Of a stretch of DNA of 64,000 nt, positions 10,457 to 19,867 are shown piece after piece. The notes under the pieces were generated by a model. It did not search any database, was not told the DNA's origin, and worked only from the letters and a program-made list of their open reading frames with translations. The position numbers were made by a program, and so were the translations under genes. This DNA is from Ruixingdingia sedimenti (GTDB lineage: Bacteria > Pseudomonadota > Alphaproteobacteria > Rhodobacterales > Rhodobacteraceae), in the NCBI RefSeq assembly GCF_031432425.1, contig NZ_JAVKPH010000007.1, positions 1 to 64,000 on the forward strand, written 5' to 3'. Positions within the stretch are counted from its first letter, which is position 1, and every line of letters starts with the position of its first letter.

Positions 10457-11257
10457 TCAGGGATAAAGGCGGTTGCGGCGGCTCAGCGGTTCGTATTCCG
10501 CCGGGCGCTTGTCACGGAAGGCGGCCAGCGCCTCCTTGGAATCGGGGAAACCGCTCATCCGCACCGTCGCGGCCTGTTCGAAGGCGTAGCCTGCGTAGAG
10601 GTCCATCCATTCGATGCGGTTCAGCACCTCCTTGCCCACGCGCACCGCAGTGGGGCTGAACCCCGCGATGCGGCGGGCAAAGCCGTGGGCGCGGTCGAGC
10701 AGTTCGCCCGGCGGCACCACGATCACCCCCGCCCCGGCGGCGGCGAAATCGGGGGCCGCCATCACCTCACCGGTCAGGAACATGCGCCGCACCAGCGGCT
10801 GCGGCGCCATCCGCGCCAGATGCCGCGCGCCGCCCATCACCCCCACGGTCAGTTCCGGCAGCCCGAACCGCGCGGTTTGCGACGCCACGACGAAATCGCA
10901 GGATGCCGCCAGCGCCAGCCCCGTACCCACCGCCGCGCCCTCGACCGCGGCGATGACCGGCACCGCGCAATCGGTGATGGCAAAGAACGCCTCGCGCACG
11001 CGCCACATGCGCTCATCGCCGTTTTCCGGCGTCATGGTGGCGAATTCGTCCAGATCGTTGCCGCCGGAAAAGTGCCGGCCCGCCCCGGTCAGCACCACCG
11101 CACGCACATCGGGCAGCGCCGCGTCGATGTTCTGGAACAGCCGCGCGATTTCCATATACATCGGCCGGTCGACCGCATTCACCGGCGGGCGGGCGAACCG
11201 GACCTCGGCCACGCCGTCGTCCAGTTGCCGCAGTTCCAGATGCTCGAACCCCGTCAT
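10457..11257 (-). CDS. Enoyl-CoA hydratase/isomerase family protein (last gene of the dpp-metC operon)
   Basis: A 266-residue crotonase-fold protein. HFSGGNDLDEF and EGAAVGTGLALAASCDF form the oxyanion hole, and FGLPELTVGVMGG holds the expected catalytic glutamate. It differs clearly from the other hydratase at 8436. The ATG at 11257 sits 10 nt after the stop of the PLP lyase gene and follows GAGGGGG, so it is the seventh gene of the transporter operon. Together with the acyl-CoA ligase at 20859 this hints that the imported substrate ends as a CoA ester; that role is inferred. Confidence 0.83.
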   Translation of the reverse strand: MTGFEHLELRQLDDGVAEVRFARPPVNAVDRPMYMEIARLFQNIDAALPDVRAVVLTGAGRHFSGGNDLDEFATMTPENGDERMWRVREAFFAITDCAVPVIAAVEGAAVGTGLALAASCDFVVASQTARFGLPELTVGVMGGARHLARMAPQPLVRRMFLTGEVMAAPDFAAAGAGVIVVPPGELLDRAHGFARRIAGFSPTAVRVGKEVLNRIEWMDLYAGYAFEQAATVRMSGFPDSKEALAAFRDKRPAEYEPLSRRNRLYP

Positions 11258-11267
11258 CCCGGCCCCC

Positions 11268-12437
11268 TCAGGCAAAGCGCAGCCGCCGCAGGCCGGCGTC
11301 CAGATCGGCGATCAGGTCGTCCACATCCTCCAGCCCGATATGGATCCGCACCACCGGCCCGCCCTTCCATACCGCGACCTTGCGGTTTTCGGGATGCGCC
11401 GGAAGGATCAGGCTTTCGAACCCGCCCCAGCTGTAGCCCAGCTTGAAATGCGCCATGCCGCTGACCATCGCCTCCAGCGCGCCATCCGCAAGGGGGGGCA
11501 GTTCAAAGGACATGAGCCCGCTGGCCCCGGAAAAATCGCGCTTCCAGATCTCGTGCCCCGGCGCGCCGGGCAGCGCGGGGTAAAGAACCTGCCGCACGCC
11601 TTCCTGCCCTTGCAGCCATTCCGCCACCTTCAGCGCCGAGGCCTGATGCCGCGCCAGCCGGGTTTCCAGCGTGCGCAGGCCCCGCAGGCCGAGGTTGATT
11701 TCCTCGGTCCCCGCAACCGCGCCCATGTCCTGCACCGCCATGCGCACGGGCAGATAGGCGGCCTCGTTGCAGGCCACGACACCCAGCATCGCATCGGAAT
11801 GGCCGACGATGTATTTCGTCGCCGCCTCGATCACCGCATCGACGCCGAGCGTGAGCGGCCGGAAAAACAGCGGCGTCGCCCAGGTGTTGTCGAGCGCGGT
11901 GCGGAGGCCGTGTTTCTGCGCCACCGCGACGATGGCGGGCACGTCCTGCATGTCGAAGGTGCCGGAACCGGGGGATTCCATGTAGATCAGCTTGGTGTTC
12001 GGCTGCACCAGCGCCTCGACCCCCGCGCCGATGGCCGGGTCGTAATAGGTGATCTCGATCCCCATCCGGCGCAGGGTGCGTTCGGCGCAGCGCCGCGCGA
12101 TGTCGTATACGCTGTCGGGGATCAGCACATGGTCGCCGCTGTTCAGGAACGCCAGAAACACCGCCATGATCCCCGCCACGCCCGACGCGCAGGCGACAGC
12201 GGCATGGGCGCCGGAAATATCCGCCACCGCGGTTTCGAACGCGGCGGATGTGGGGGTGCCGTTGCGGCCGTAAAGTCGGCCGCTGAACGGGGTTTTCCAC
12301 GCCTCGTCCAGTTCGGCGAGCGAGGAAAAGACGAAGGTCGACGCGCGGTAGACCGGCGGGTTGACGCTGACGCCCGACCCGTCGAGGTCGCGGCCCAGTT
12401 GCGTCAGGCGGGTGGCGATGCCGTGATCCTTGCTCAC
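11268..12437 (-). CDS. metC: Cystathionine beta-lyase-like PLP enzyme
   Basis: A 389-residue Cys/Met-metabolism PLP enzyme of fold type I. It has TRLTQLGRDLDGSGVSVNPPVYRAST at the N-terminus, the internal aldimine lysine K208 in AATKYIVGHSDAM, LDNTWATPLFF before it, and LRGLRTLETRLARH after it. The pattern fits MetC-type C-S beta-lyases that split cystathionine or cysteine conjugates to a thiol, pyruvate and ammonia. The start is GTG at 12437, overlapping the sseA stop (GTGA) with GGAG upstream. Its place between a sulfurtransferase and a transporter suggests a catabolic rather than methionine-biosynthetic role. Confidence 0.85.
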   Translation of the reverse strand: MSKDHGIATRLTQLGRDLDGSGVSVNPPVYRASTFVFSSLAELDEAWKTPFSGRLYGRNGTPTSAAFETAVADISGAHAAVACASGVAGIMAVFLAFLNSGDHVLIPDSVYDIARRCAERTLRRMGIEITYYDPAIGAGVEALVQPNTKLIYMESPGSGTFDMQDVPAIVAVAQKHGLRTALDNTWATPLFFRPLTLGVDAVIEAATKYIVGHSDAMLGVVACNEAAYLPVRMAVQDMGAVAGTEEINLGLRGLRTLETRLARHQASALKVAEWLQGQEGVRQVLYPALPGAPGHEIWKRDFSGASGLMSFELPPLADGALEAMVSGMAHFKLGYSWGGFESLILPAHPENRKVAVWKGGPVVRIHIGLEDVDDLIADLDAGLRRLRFA

Positions 12438-13279
12438 ACCGAGGTCTCCTTGGGAAGGTCCGCCCGCTGGCCCCATTCGTGCCAGGAGCCGTCGTAGATG
12501 CGCCAGTCGTGCTTGCCCATGCGTTCCAGCTGCATCGCCAGGATCGCCGCCGTGACACCCGACCCGCAGGTGGAAATGATCGGCCGGCCCAGATCCACGC
12601 CCGCCTTTTCCAGCACCGCGCGCACCGCCTCGGGCGACAGGAAGCGGCGTTCGGGCGTGTCGTCCACGAATGCTGTCCAGGGGATGTTCACCGACTTCGG
12701 CATATGCCCCGAGGGCACACCCGGATAGCCCGAGGATTCGGTACCGTTGAACCGGCCCACCGGGCGCAGGTCGATGATCGTGGCGCTGTCGGCGCTAATG
12801 GCGGCCAGCACGTCCTCTGCCTGCACGATGTCGGCGGGCGGCGGCGCGGCGCGGAAGGTTTTCGGCGTGGCGGGTGCGGCGGCGCCGGTTTCCACCGGCC
12901 GGCCCTCTGCCTGCCAGCGCGGCATGCCGCCGTCGAGGATGCGCACCTTTTCATGCCCGAAATGGCGGAACATCCACCACAGCCGGGCCGAGACGTAATT
13001 GGCGTTGTAGACGATCACCAGCGTGTCGTTGTCCACACCCAGGCGGCCGATTTCCGCCGCGAACAGATCCGCGGCAGGCATCATGTTCACGTAAGGGGAA
13101 TCGGGGTCCGAGACCTTGTTCAGGTCCACGAACTGCGCCCCCGGAATATGCCCCGCCGCGAACACGTCATAGCCGGATTTCTTCATTTCCGGCACGAACC
13201 AGGTGCAATCCAGCACGGCCATGCCCGGCGCGCCAAGACGTTCGGCCAGCCAGTCGGTGGTGACAAGAAACGGGTCCAT
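12434..13279 (-). CDS. sseA: 3-mercaptopyruvate sulfurtransferase
   Basis: A 281-residue tandem-rhodanese protein. The active-site loop CGSGVTA (C238) is the form typical of 3-mercaptopyruvate sulfurtransferases rather than thiosulfate enzymes, which have CRKGVT. The first domain shows LDCTWFVPEM, HIPGAQFVDL and LDGGMPRWQAEGRPVE. It transfers sulfane sulfur from 3-mercaptopyruvate to thiols or cyanide. It lies 12 nt after dppF and overlaps the PLP lyase gene by 4 nt, which ties sulfur release from an imported compound to sulfur transfer. Confidence 0.9.
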   Translation of the reverse strand: MDPFLVTTDWLAERLGAPGMAVLDCTWFVPEMKKSGYDVFAAGHIPGAQFVDLNKVSDPDSPYVNMMPAADLFAAEIGRLGVDNDTLVIVYNANYVSARLWWMFRHFGHEKVRILDGGMPRWQAEGRPVETGAAAPATPKTFRAAPPPADIVQAEDVLAAISADSATIIDLRPVGRFNGTESSGYPGVPSGHMPKSVNIPWTAFVDDTPERRFLSPEAVRAVLEKAGVDLGRPIISTCGSGVTAAILAMQLERMGKHDWRIYDGSWHEWGQRADLPKETSV

Positions 13280-13291
13280 CGGGTTCCTCCT

Positions 13292-14269
13292 TCAGGGGGC
13301 AGTCGCGGCGGGGGCCGGGGCTGCGAGTTCGGGGATTTCGGCGGCGAAATGACAGGCCACCAGATGGGGCAGGCCCGCGCCGCGCAATTCGGGCCGCTGC
13401 TCGGCGCAGATGGGGCGGGCATGCGGGCAACGGGTGCGGAAGCCGCAGCCCGAGGGCGGGTCGATGGGGCTCGGCAGGTCGCCCGACAGCCGCAGCCGCG
13501 TTCCCGCCATCCGGTCGGGGATCGAGGACACCAGCGCCTGCGTGTAGGGATGCCGCGCGTGGTTCCAGACCGATTCCGCCGGCCCCTCCTCCACGATCCG
13601 GCCGAGGTACATCACCACGATCCGGTCCGACAGATAGCGGACCACCGCCAGATCATGGGTGATGAACAGGAAGGCGATGCCCAACCGCGTCTGCAAATCG
13701 GTCAGCAGGTTCAGCACCTGCGCCTGCACCGACACGTCCAGCGCCGACACGATTTCATCGCAGATCAGCAGCGCCGGTTCCAGCGCCAGCGCCCGGGCGA
13801 TGCTGACCCGCTGCCGCTGCCCGCCGGAAAGTTCATGCGGGTAACGGTCCAGCAGATGCGGGCCAAGGCCCACCTGCTTCATCAGTTCCAGCACCTTTTC
13901 CAGCCGTTCGGCCCGGTTGCCGATGCCATGCACCTTCAACGGCAGTTCGATGGTCTGGCGCGTGGTCAGCCGGGGGTTCAGCGACCCCATCGGATCCTGA
14001 AAGATCATCTGGACCACGCGCGCGCGCGTCAGCCGGTCGCCCCTGCCGCCCGAGGTTTCCCAGCCCGCCAGCCGCACCGCGCCGCCCGTGGGGGCATTCA
14101 GCCCCACGACACAGCGCGCCAGCGTGGACTTGCCGCAACCCGATTCCCCCACCAGCCCCACGGTTTCCCCGGTGCCGACCGACAGCGACACCCCGTCCAC
14201 CGCCTTCAGCAGCCCGCCCCCGGTCGGGTAATGGACGCGCAGGTCGTCAAGCTCCAATGCCTTCTGCAT
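13292..14269 (-). CDS. Peptide-type ABC transporter ATP-binding protein (DppF/OppF)
   Basis: A 325-residue ATPase. It has Walker A GESGCGKST, Q-loop FQDPMGSLNP, signature LSGGQRQRV, Walker B ALLICDEIVSALD and H-loop FITHD. The C-terminal oligopeptide-transporter extension carries HPYTQALVSSIP and the cysteine cluster CGFRTRCPHARPIC. Pairs with the ATPase encoded just upstream and with the DppBC-like permeases. A GVWQ-type substrate cannot be deduced from the ATPase; the enzyme genes in the same operon suggest a sulfur compound. Confidence 0.9.
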   Translation of the reverse strand: MQKALELDDLRVHYPTGGGLLKAVDGVSLSVGTGETVGLVGESGCGKSTLARCVVGLNAPTGGAVRLAGWETSGGRGDRLTRARVVQMIFQDPMGSLNPRLTTRQTIELPLKVHGIGNRAERLEKVLELMKQVGLGPHLLDRYPHELSGGQRQRVSIARALALEPALLICDEIVSALDVSVQAQVLNLLTDLQTRLGIAFLFITHDLAVVRYLSDRIVVMYLGRIVEEGPAESVWNHARHPYTQALVSSIPDRMAGTRLRLSGDLPSPIDPPSGCGFRTRCPHARPICAEQRPELRGAGLPHLVACHFAAEIPELAAPAPAATAP

Positions 14270-14280
14270 CCGGTTCCCCC

Positions 14281-15243
14281 TCAGCCGATGGGAAAGTGGC
14301 AACGATACGCCCGGCCACCCTCTGCCGTCAGGTCCGGGCGCGTGGTCCGGCACAGATCGCCCGCCCGCGGGCAGCGCGGTTCGAACAGACAGCCCGGCGG
14401 GCGCTTTGTCGGCGCGGGTACGGTGCCGGGAATGTCGGTCAGCCGTTCGCCCGTCAGCCGGAAACTGCCATGCGGCCGCGCCGCCATCAGCCCGGCGGTA
14501 TAGGGATGGCGCGGGGCCTGCATGATCTGCGCCACGGTGCCGGATTCCACCACCGTGCCCGCGTACATGACGATCATCCGTTCCGCCACGCGCGTGACCA
14601 CGCCAAGGTCATGGGTGATCAGCATCAGGCTCAGATCCGACCGCGCCCGCAGTTCCACCAGCAGGTCGAGGATCTGCGCCTGAATGGTGACATCCAGCGC
14701 GGTCGTCGGTTCGTCCGCGATGATCAGTTCCGGCCCGCAGGCCATCGCCATCGCGATCACCACCCGCTGGCGCATGCCCCCCGAAAGCTGGTGGGGATAG
14801 TCGTCCAGCCGTTCGGCCGCGTGCGGAATGCGCACCATGTCCAACAGTTCCACCGCCCGCGCCCGCGCCGCTGCGCGGTCCATCGGGCGATGGGCCTGCA
14901 ACACCTCGGCGATCTGCGCGCCGATGGTCATCACCGGGTTCAGCGCCGTCAGCGGATCCTGAAAGATCATGCCGATGCGGTTGCCCCGGATCGCCTGCAA
15001 CGCCCGCTGCGGCTTGGTCATCAGATCCTCGCCCTGAAACAGGATCCGCCCCGCGGTCATCCGTTTCAGGTTCGACGGCAACAGCCCCATGATCGCCAGC
15101 GAGGTCAGCGACTTGCCGCAGCCCGATTCGCCCACCACCGCCAGCGCCTCGCCCTTGCCGATGGCAAAGCTCACATCCTCGACCAGCGGCGCCTTGGGCC
15201 CGGCGGCGATCGACAGGTTCTGAACCCCCAGAAGTGCCGTCAT
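14281..15243 (-). CDS. Peptide-type ABC transporter ATP-binding protein (DppD/OppD)
   Basis: A 320-residue ATPase of the dipeptide/oligopeptide class. Walker A is GESGCGKSLTS, Q-loop FQDPLTALNP, signature LSGGMRQRV, Walker B ELIIADEPTTALD, H-loop LITHD. The C-terminal oligo_HPY region has HPYTAGLM and a four-cysteine CLFEPRCPRAGDLC segment. Spacing to the flanking dppC and dppF genes is 4 and 11 nt, so all are one transcript. Confidence 0.9.
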   Translation of the reverse strand: MTALLGVQNLSIAAGPKAPLVEDVSFAIGKGEALAVVGESGCGKSLTSLAIMGLLPSNLKRMTAGRILFQGEDLMTKPQRALQAIRGNRIGMIFQDPLTALNPVMTIGAQIAEVLQAHRPMDRAAARARAVELLDMVRIPHAAERLDDYPHQLSGGMRQRVVIAMAMACGPELIIADEPTTALDVTIQAQILDLLVELRARSDLSLMLITHDLGVVTRVAERMIVMYAGTVVESGTVAQIMQAPRHPYTAGLMAARPHGSFRLTGERLTDIPGTVPAPTKRPPGCLFEPRCPRAGDLCRTTRPDLTAEGGRAYRCHFPIG

Positions 15244-15247
15244 CGCG

Positions 15248-16090
15248 TCACCTTTCGCGCAGGCGGGGGTTCAGCGCGTCGTTCAGCGCATCCCCGATCA
15301 GGTTGATGGACAGCACCGTCACCACCACGAAGCCCGCCGGGATCAGCGTGATGTACCAGGCCGCCCGCAGGACCGACCGCCCCGCCCCGATCATCGACCC
15401 CCAGCTGATCACATTGGGGTCGCCCAGACCCAGGAACGACAGCCCCGCCTCGACGATGATCGCGGTGGCGACCAGCACCGAGGAGGCGACGACGATGGAG
15501 GACAGGCAGTTGGGCAGGATCTGCGTCAGGATGATGCGCGCATCCGACATGCCGATGATCCGGCAGGAATGCACGAAGTCATAGTTGCGCAGCCGCAGGA
15601 ACTCGGCCCGCACCAGACGCGCGATGATCGGCCAGGACACGATGGAGATCGAGATGATCACGGTCGTCAGCGACGGCCCGATGACCCCCACGATCACCAC
15701 CGCGGCCAGAAACGACGGGATCGTCTGCACCGCATCGGTGACGCGCATCAGCACGTCATCGGCCCAGCCGCGGTAATACCCGCTGACCGCCCCCACCAGC
15801 GTGCCCACCACGATCGACACCGCCGCCGCCGCCAGCCCCACAAGGATCGAGGCGCGCGCGCCGTACATGATGCCCGCCATGATGTCAGACCCCATCCGGT
15901 CGGTGCCGAAGGGCAGGCCCGGGCGTTCGCCCGGCCACAGCAGGGGGCGGCTGACCATCCGTGTCGGCCCCTCTGGGAACACATATCCCGCGACCAGCGC
16001 CATCGCGGCGATGGCGGCCAGCAGCGCAAGGCCCATGATGCCGCTCGGCCGCCGCAGGAACAGGCGCAGCTTGCTCGGTGTCGCGGTCAT
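15248..16090 (-). CDS. Peptide-type ABC transporter permease (DppC/OppC)
   Basis: A 280-residue inner-membrane permease. The N-terminal OppC_N segment (LFLRRPSGIMGLALLAAIAAM) is followed by FGTDRMGSDIMAGIMYGAR and five further membrane segments. The EAA loop is VRAEFLRLRNYDFVHSCRIIG. The ATG at 16090 overlaps the dppB stop by 4 nt. The C-terminus (INLIGDALNDALNPRLRER) is typical of the family. Confidence 0.92.
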   Translation of the reverse strand: MTATPSKLRLFLRRPSGIMGLALLAAIAAMALVAGYVFPEGPTRMVSRPLLWPGERPGLPFGTDRMGSDIMAGIMYGARASILVGLAAAAVSIVVGTLVGAVSGYYRGWADDVLMRVTDAVQTIPSFLAAVVIVGVIGPSLTTVIISISIVSWPIIARLVRAEFLRLRNYDFVHSCRIIGMSDARIILTQILPNCLSSIVVASSVLVATAIIVEAGLSFLGLGDPNVISWGSMIGAGRSVLRAAWYITLIPAGFVVVTVLSINLIGDALNDALNPRLRER

Positions 16091-17106
16091 TGCAGTTCCA
16101 CCCTCGGGTCCAGAAGGATGTAGAGGAAATCGACCACCAGGCTGACGCAGACCACCGCCAGCGAGGCGATGAACATCACCCCCAGCAACAGGTTGGTGTC
16201 GCGGGTGAAGATCGCATCGAAGGCCGTGCGCCCCATGCCGGGCAGGCCGAAAACCGTTTCCACCAGCACCGCGCCGCCGATCAGCGAACTGACCTGCAAC
16301 CCCGCCATCGTCACGATGGGCAACAGCGCGTTGCGCAGCGCATGGCCATAGATCACGCGCCGCTCGCTCAGCCCCTTGGCGCGGGCGGTGCGCACGAAAT
16401 CCAGATGCATGGTTTCCAGCATCGTCGCCCGGGTAAGCCGGCCATAGATCGCGGTGTAGAAGGTGCACAGCGCGATCACCGGCATCACCAGATGCGCCGC
16501 CACATCCTTGACATGGGTCCAGCCGGTATAGCCCGCCCCCACCGTCACCAGCCCGCTGGCCGGCAGCCAGCCCAGCCAGACGGAAAAGCACAGGATCAGC
16601 GCGATGGCGACGATGAACACCGGCGTGGCGTAGAACAGCAGCACCAGCACCGAAATCGCCGAATCGACCAGCCGCCCGGCATTGCGCGCCGCGATCACCC
16701 CCATCGCCGTGCCGACGACGATGGACAGCAGCACCGAAAACGCCACCAGCATCAGCGTGGTCGGCAGCCGCCCCAGCAGGATGTTCAGCACCGTGTCGGA
16801 ATACTGGTGCGAATAGCCCAGGTCGAACTGCGCCAGCCGCAGGAAATACTTGGCGAACTGCACCACCACCGGCTGGTCCAGCCCGAACTGCCGGCGCAGC
16901 GCGGCGATCTGTTCGGCGGTCATGTCGGAGGTGCCGCTGAGCACGTCGAGCATGTCGCCGGGGGCAAGCTTGATCAGCACGAAGTTCGCGATCATGACCA
17001 GCAGCATCACCACCACCGCCTGCATCAGGCGGCGGGCGACGAAGCGCAGCACATCCATGTTCCAGAACCGCGATCGCCTGCGGCGCGTCCCCGCGGGCGC
17101 GCTCAT
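16087..17106 (-). CDS. Peptide-type ABC transporter permease (DppB/OppB)
   Basis: A 339-residue permease with an N-terminal membrane helix (RRLMQAVVVMLLVMIANFVLI), a periplasmic segment and five more helices. The EAA loop reads VRTARAKGLSERRVIYGHALRNALLP, a strong DppB hallmark. I start it at ATG 17106, which has a weak AGGGA site; ATG 17058 (MDVLRFVARR) would give a more standard N-terminus but has no ribosome site. First gene of the seven-gene operon dppB-C-D-F-sseA-metC-hydratase. The binding protein is encoded separately at 23363. Confidence 0.9.
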   Translation of the reverse strand: MSAPAGTRRRRSRFWNMDVLRFVARRLMQAVVVMLLVMIANFVLIKLAPGDMLDVLSGTSDMTAEQIAALRRQFGLDQPVVVQFAKYFLRLAQFDLGYSHQYSDTVLNILLGRLPTTLMLVAFSVLLSIVVGTAMGVIAARNAGRLVDSAISVLVLLFYATPVFIVAIALILCFSVWLGWLPASGLVTVGAGYTGWTHVKDVAAHLVMPVIALCTFYTAIYGRLTRATMLETMHLDFVRTARAKGLSERRVIYGHALRNALLPIVTMAGLQVSSLIGGAVLVETVFGLPGMGRTAFDAIFTRDTNLLLGVMFIASLAVVCVSLVVDFLYILLDPRVELQ

Positions 17107-17198
17107 CCGGCCGTCCCTGTCACGGCTGCCGGCCTTGCTGGCGCATGTACCATCCATCCATCCATCGGAGACGGACTCCAGAGCTGAGGGGTTGCCTT

Positions 17199-17231
17199 GA
17201 GATAATATTCTCGTCGTCAAACTGTTTTATA
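17199..17231 (-). promoter_or_regulatory. A/T-rich promoter/operator region of the dpp operon
   Basis: In the GC-rich surroundings this stretch upstream of dppB is A/T-rich. It holds an interrupted repeat GAGA-TAATAT-TCTC (17199-17212) and an AACTGTTTTATA box (17220-17231). A closely similar box, AACTGTTATATG, lies at 25121 upstream of the binding-protein gene. A LysR-type site is possible, but no T-N11-A motif is convincing. The neighbouring 17107-17198 segment holds only a CCAT x4 microrepeat. Confidence 0.35.
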
Positions 17232-17328
17232 CATGCCAAAAAGTCAAGCAATAAAACCCGCCCCGACCGCCCGTCCGGGCGCCGCGCAAGCCGGGGCAAG
17301 CCCTGACCTACAGGCGCGGTGCGACCGC

Positions 17329-17350
17329 GGGCCGGGGCTTGCCCCGGCCC
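17329..17350 (-). terminator. Terminator hairpin of the bisC-like gene
   Basis: Perfect 10-bp stem GGGCCGGGGC / GCCCCGGCCC with a TT centre, 26 nt downstream of the molybdoenzyme stop codon. Confidence 0.6.
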
Positions 17351-17375
17351 GGTCCGCACCTTGCGGGAAGGCCGC

Positions 17376-19658
17376 TCAGGCGCCCGGCGGCGGTGCGTCG
17401 GTGCGCAGCGGGGGCAACGGGTCGGCGAAGCGTTCGACCTCGACCAGACAGGACTGCGCCGAACAGCCCTGCCCCAGATCCGAGGTGCCGATGTCGCGCG
17501 TCAGCACGTTGGGGTTGCTGGAACGGTCCAGCCCCTCGCCCTCGGGGTCGAAGGACGCGCCGGTGGGCAGGCTGATCACGCCGGGGATGATGTCGCCCGA
17601 AAGCTCCACCCCCGCCAGACAGGCGCCGCGGCCGTTGAAGATGCGCACCATGTCGCCCGCCCCGATCCCGCGCGCGGCGGCGTCGGCGGGGTGCATCAAC
17701 AGCACCTCGCGCCCGTTGATGCGGCCCGCGCGGCTGTGGCTGCTGGACTCCATCTGGCTGTGCAGCCGCCGGGGCGGTTGCGGCGTCAGCAGGTGCAGCG
17801 GATAGCGCGCCGCCAGATCCGCGCCGAGCCATTCCTCGGGGTCCAGCCAGACCGGATGCCCCGGCTGCGCCGGATCGCCCTTTTCGGCGACGAAGGGGCA
17901 GAAGATCTCGATCCTGCCCGAAGGCGTGGCCAGCGGCAGCCGTTCCGGTTCGGCCCGGAACCGACCGAGGATGGCGTGGTCGTCCTCGGGTTCGGGCATG
18001 CGGAAGAAGCCTTCCTCCCAGAAGGTGTCGAAATCCGGCGCCGCGATCCCGCGGCGGGACAGCCGGTCGCGGATCCCCGCCCACATGTGGCGCAGCCACG
18101 CCATTTCGTCCCGCCCCTCGGTAAAGACGTCGCGGGTGCCCAGCCGTTCGGCCAGATCGGCGAAGATGTCGAAATCGTTGCGCGCCTCGCCCACCGGGGC
18201 CACGGCCTGATGCATCGCCAGCAGGAACGGGTCTCGCGACGATCCGCCGATGTCGTTGCGTTCCAGCGCGGTGGTGGCGGGCAGCACGATGTCGGCATGC
18301 CGCGCGGTCGAGGTCCAGTAGCATTCCTGCACCACCACCGTGCGCGGCCGCCGGAAGGCCCGGCGCAGGCGGTTGAGGTCCTGATGGTGGTGGAAGGGGT
18401 TGCCGCCGGCCCAGTAGATCAGCTGTATCTCGGGATACGGGATCACCGCGCCGTTGTAGCGGCAGCTTCCCCCCGGTTCCAGCAGCATGTCCGCCACCCG
18501 CGCCACCGGGATCGCATTGCCCACCGGGTTCGCGCCTTCGGGCAGGCCCGGCATCGGCGTGGCGTACAGCGGATTGCCCGGCGCGTTGATCGACCCATAG
18601 CCGAAGGCGAACCCCCCGCCCGGCAGCCCGACCTGGCCGAGCGCCACCGCCAGCGCGATGATCGCCCAATAGACCTGTTCGCCATGCCGGGCGCGTTGCA
18701 GGCTCCATGCCGCGGTCAGCATCACCCGCTTGCCCGGCAGGTCGCGCGCCAGCGCCTCGATCCGGTCCGCGGGGATGCCGGTGATGGCCGCCGCCCATTG
18801 CGGGGTCTTGGCCACGCCGTCCACCCGGCCCATCAGATAATCGGCATAACGGTCGAACCCCACGCTCAGCCGGTCGATCGCCGCGCGGTCCTCTTGCCCG
18901 TTGGCCAGCACCCATTGCGTCAGCGCCATCACCAGCGCCGCATCGGCGTTGGGCCGCAGCGGCAACCATTCGGCCCCGATGCCTTCGGGCACGTCGCGGC
19001 GGTTGGGCGTCACGTTGATCAGCCGCACCTTGCTGCGGCCCAGATCGCGGATCGCATCGGGATAGCGGTGCTGGCCGAAACCGCCCGACAGCACCTCCCA
19101 GTTCTTGGCGGCAATACCGCCGAAGGCGATGAACAGATCGCCATGTTCGCAGATCCCGCGCCATGAACTCAGCGTGGCGCTGACCGCATCGGCGCCGCCG
19201 ACGATGCGCGGCAGGAAGGTCATCCCGGCGCCGAAGCTGTAGTTCGTCACCTGCGCGGTAAAGCCGCCGATGGTGTTGAGGAACCGATGCACCAACGTGC
19301 GCGCATGGTGCAGCCGCCCGGCGCTGGACCAGCCGTAGGACCCGCCGAAGATCGCCTGATTGCCCCATGTCCGGCGCACATGGGCAAGCTCGCCCGCCAC
19401 CAGTTCCAGCGCATGGTCCCAAGGAATGCGGACGAATTCGTCCTCGCCCCGTGCGGCGCCGCCGTCGCCTTCCAGCCAGCCCCGCCGCACCACCGGCGCG
19501 GCGACGCGCAGATCGGATGTCAGCATTTCCGGCCACACCCCGATCAGGGGCGTGGGGTTGGGGTCATGTTCGAACGGCGCGACCGATTCCAGCCGCCCCT
19601 CGCTGACCTGCATCCGAAACGCGCCCCAATGAGAGGCGGACCGCAAGACCCTGGGCAT
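17376..19658 (-). CDS. bisC: Cytoplasmic BisC/TorZ-type molybdopterin S-/N-oxide reductase
   Basis: This 760-residue DMSO-reductase-family protein carries bis-MGD cofactor. The likely Mo-ligating serine is S112 in GGSYGWSSAGRLHHA, aligned with the serine of DMSO/TMAO reductases. Other marks are NTIGGFTAQVTNYS, YWAGGNPFHHHQDLNRLRRAF, VLPATTALERNDIGGSSRD and the C-terminal MNP-binding NVLTRDIGTSDLGQGCSAQ. There is no Tat signal and no N-terminal Fe-S cysteine motif, so it resembles cytoplasmic biotin/methionine sulfoxide reductase (BisC) rather than periplasmic DorA/TorA. It is divergent from the LysR gene and flanked by two transport operons. The specific sulfoxide is unknown. Confidence 0.85.
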   Translation of the reverse strand: MPRVLRSASHWGAFRMQVSEGRLESVAPFEHDPNPTPLIGVWPEMLTSDLRVAAPVVRRGWLEGDGGAARGEDEFVRIPWDHALELVAGELAHVRRTWGNQAIFGGSYGWSSAGRLHHARTLVHRFLNTIGGFTAQVTNYSFGAGMTFLPRIVGGADAVSATLSSWRGICEHGDLFIAFGGIAAKNWEVLSGGFGQHRYPDAIRDLGRSKVRLINVTPNRRDVPEGIGAEWLPLRPNADAALVMALTQWVLANGQEDRAAIDRLSVGFDRYADYLMGRVDGVAKTPQWAAAITGIPADRIEALARDLPGKRVMLTAAWSLQRARHGEQVYWAIIALAVALGQVGLPGGGFAFGYGSINAPGNPLYATPMPGLPEGANPVGNAIPVARVADMLLEPGGSCRYNGAVIPYPEIQLIYWAGGNPFHHHQDLNRLRRAFRRPRTVVVQECYWTSTARHADIVLPATTALERNDIGGSSRDPFLLAMHQAVAPVGEARNDFDIFADLAERLGTRDVFTEGRDEMAWLRHMWAGIRDRLSRRGIAAPDFDTFWEEGFFRMPEPEDDHAILGRFRAEPERLPLATPSGRIEIFCPFVAEKGDPAQPGHPVWLDPEEWLGADLAARYPLHLLTPQPPRRLHSQMESSSHSRAGRINGREVLLMHPADAAARGIGAGDMVRIFNGRGACLAGVELSGDIIPGVISLPTGASFDPEGEGLDRSSNPNVLTRDIGTSDLGQGCSAQSCLVEVERFADPLPPLRTDAPPPGA

Positions 19659-19867
19659 CGTACCCTCGCCGCTAGATCGGTTATTACATCATATCCAATA
19701 TCATAATCTGACATATTCATGCAACAAAGTTATCTATTATAGACCCCACGGCCCGAGTCGCCCCCCATTCCCCGCCCGCACCGCCTTCGGATCGACACGC
19801 GCGTCACATCCGTTTATTCATTTTCTTGCAATCGTTTCCCCTGATTCCCTGACCAGAAGAAACCCGC
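19659..19867. promoter_or_regulatory. Divergent bisC/lysR promoter region
   Basis: A 209-bp gap between divergent genes. Positions 19675-19740 are strikingly A/T-rich and contain ATCATAT-CCA-ATATCAT (about 19688-19704), a near-palindrome, and several TATTAT-like -10 candidates. LysR regulators usually bind such divergent regions and control both genes. No sigma-70 pair is clear enough to name. Confidence 0.5.

Noticed and set aside
17376..19658. Calling the molybdoenzyme a periplasmic DMSO/TMAO reductase (DorA/TorA)
   Set aside because: No Tat signal and no adjacent cytochrome or chaperone gene; the cytoplasmic BisC type fits better.
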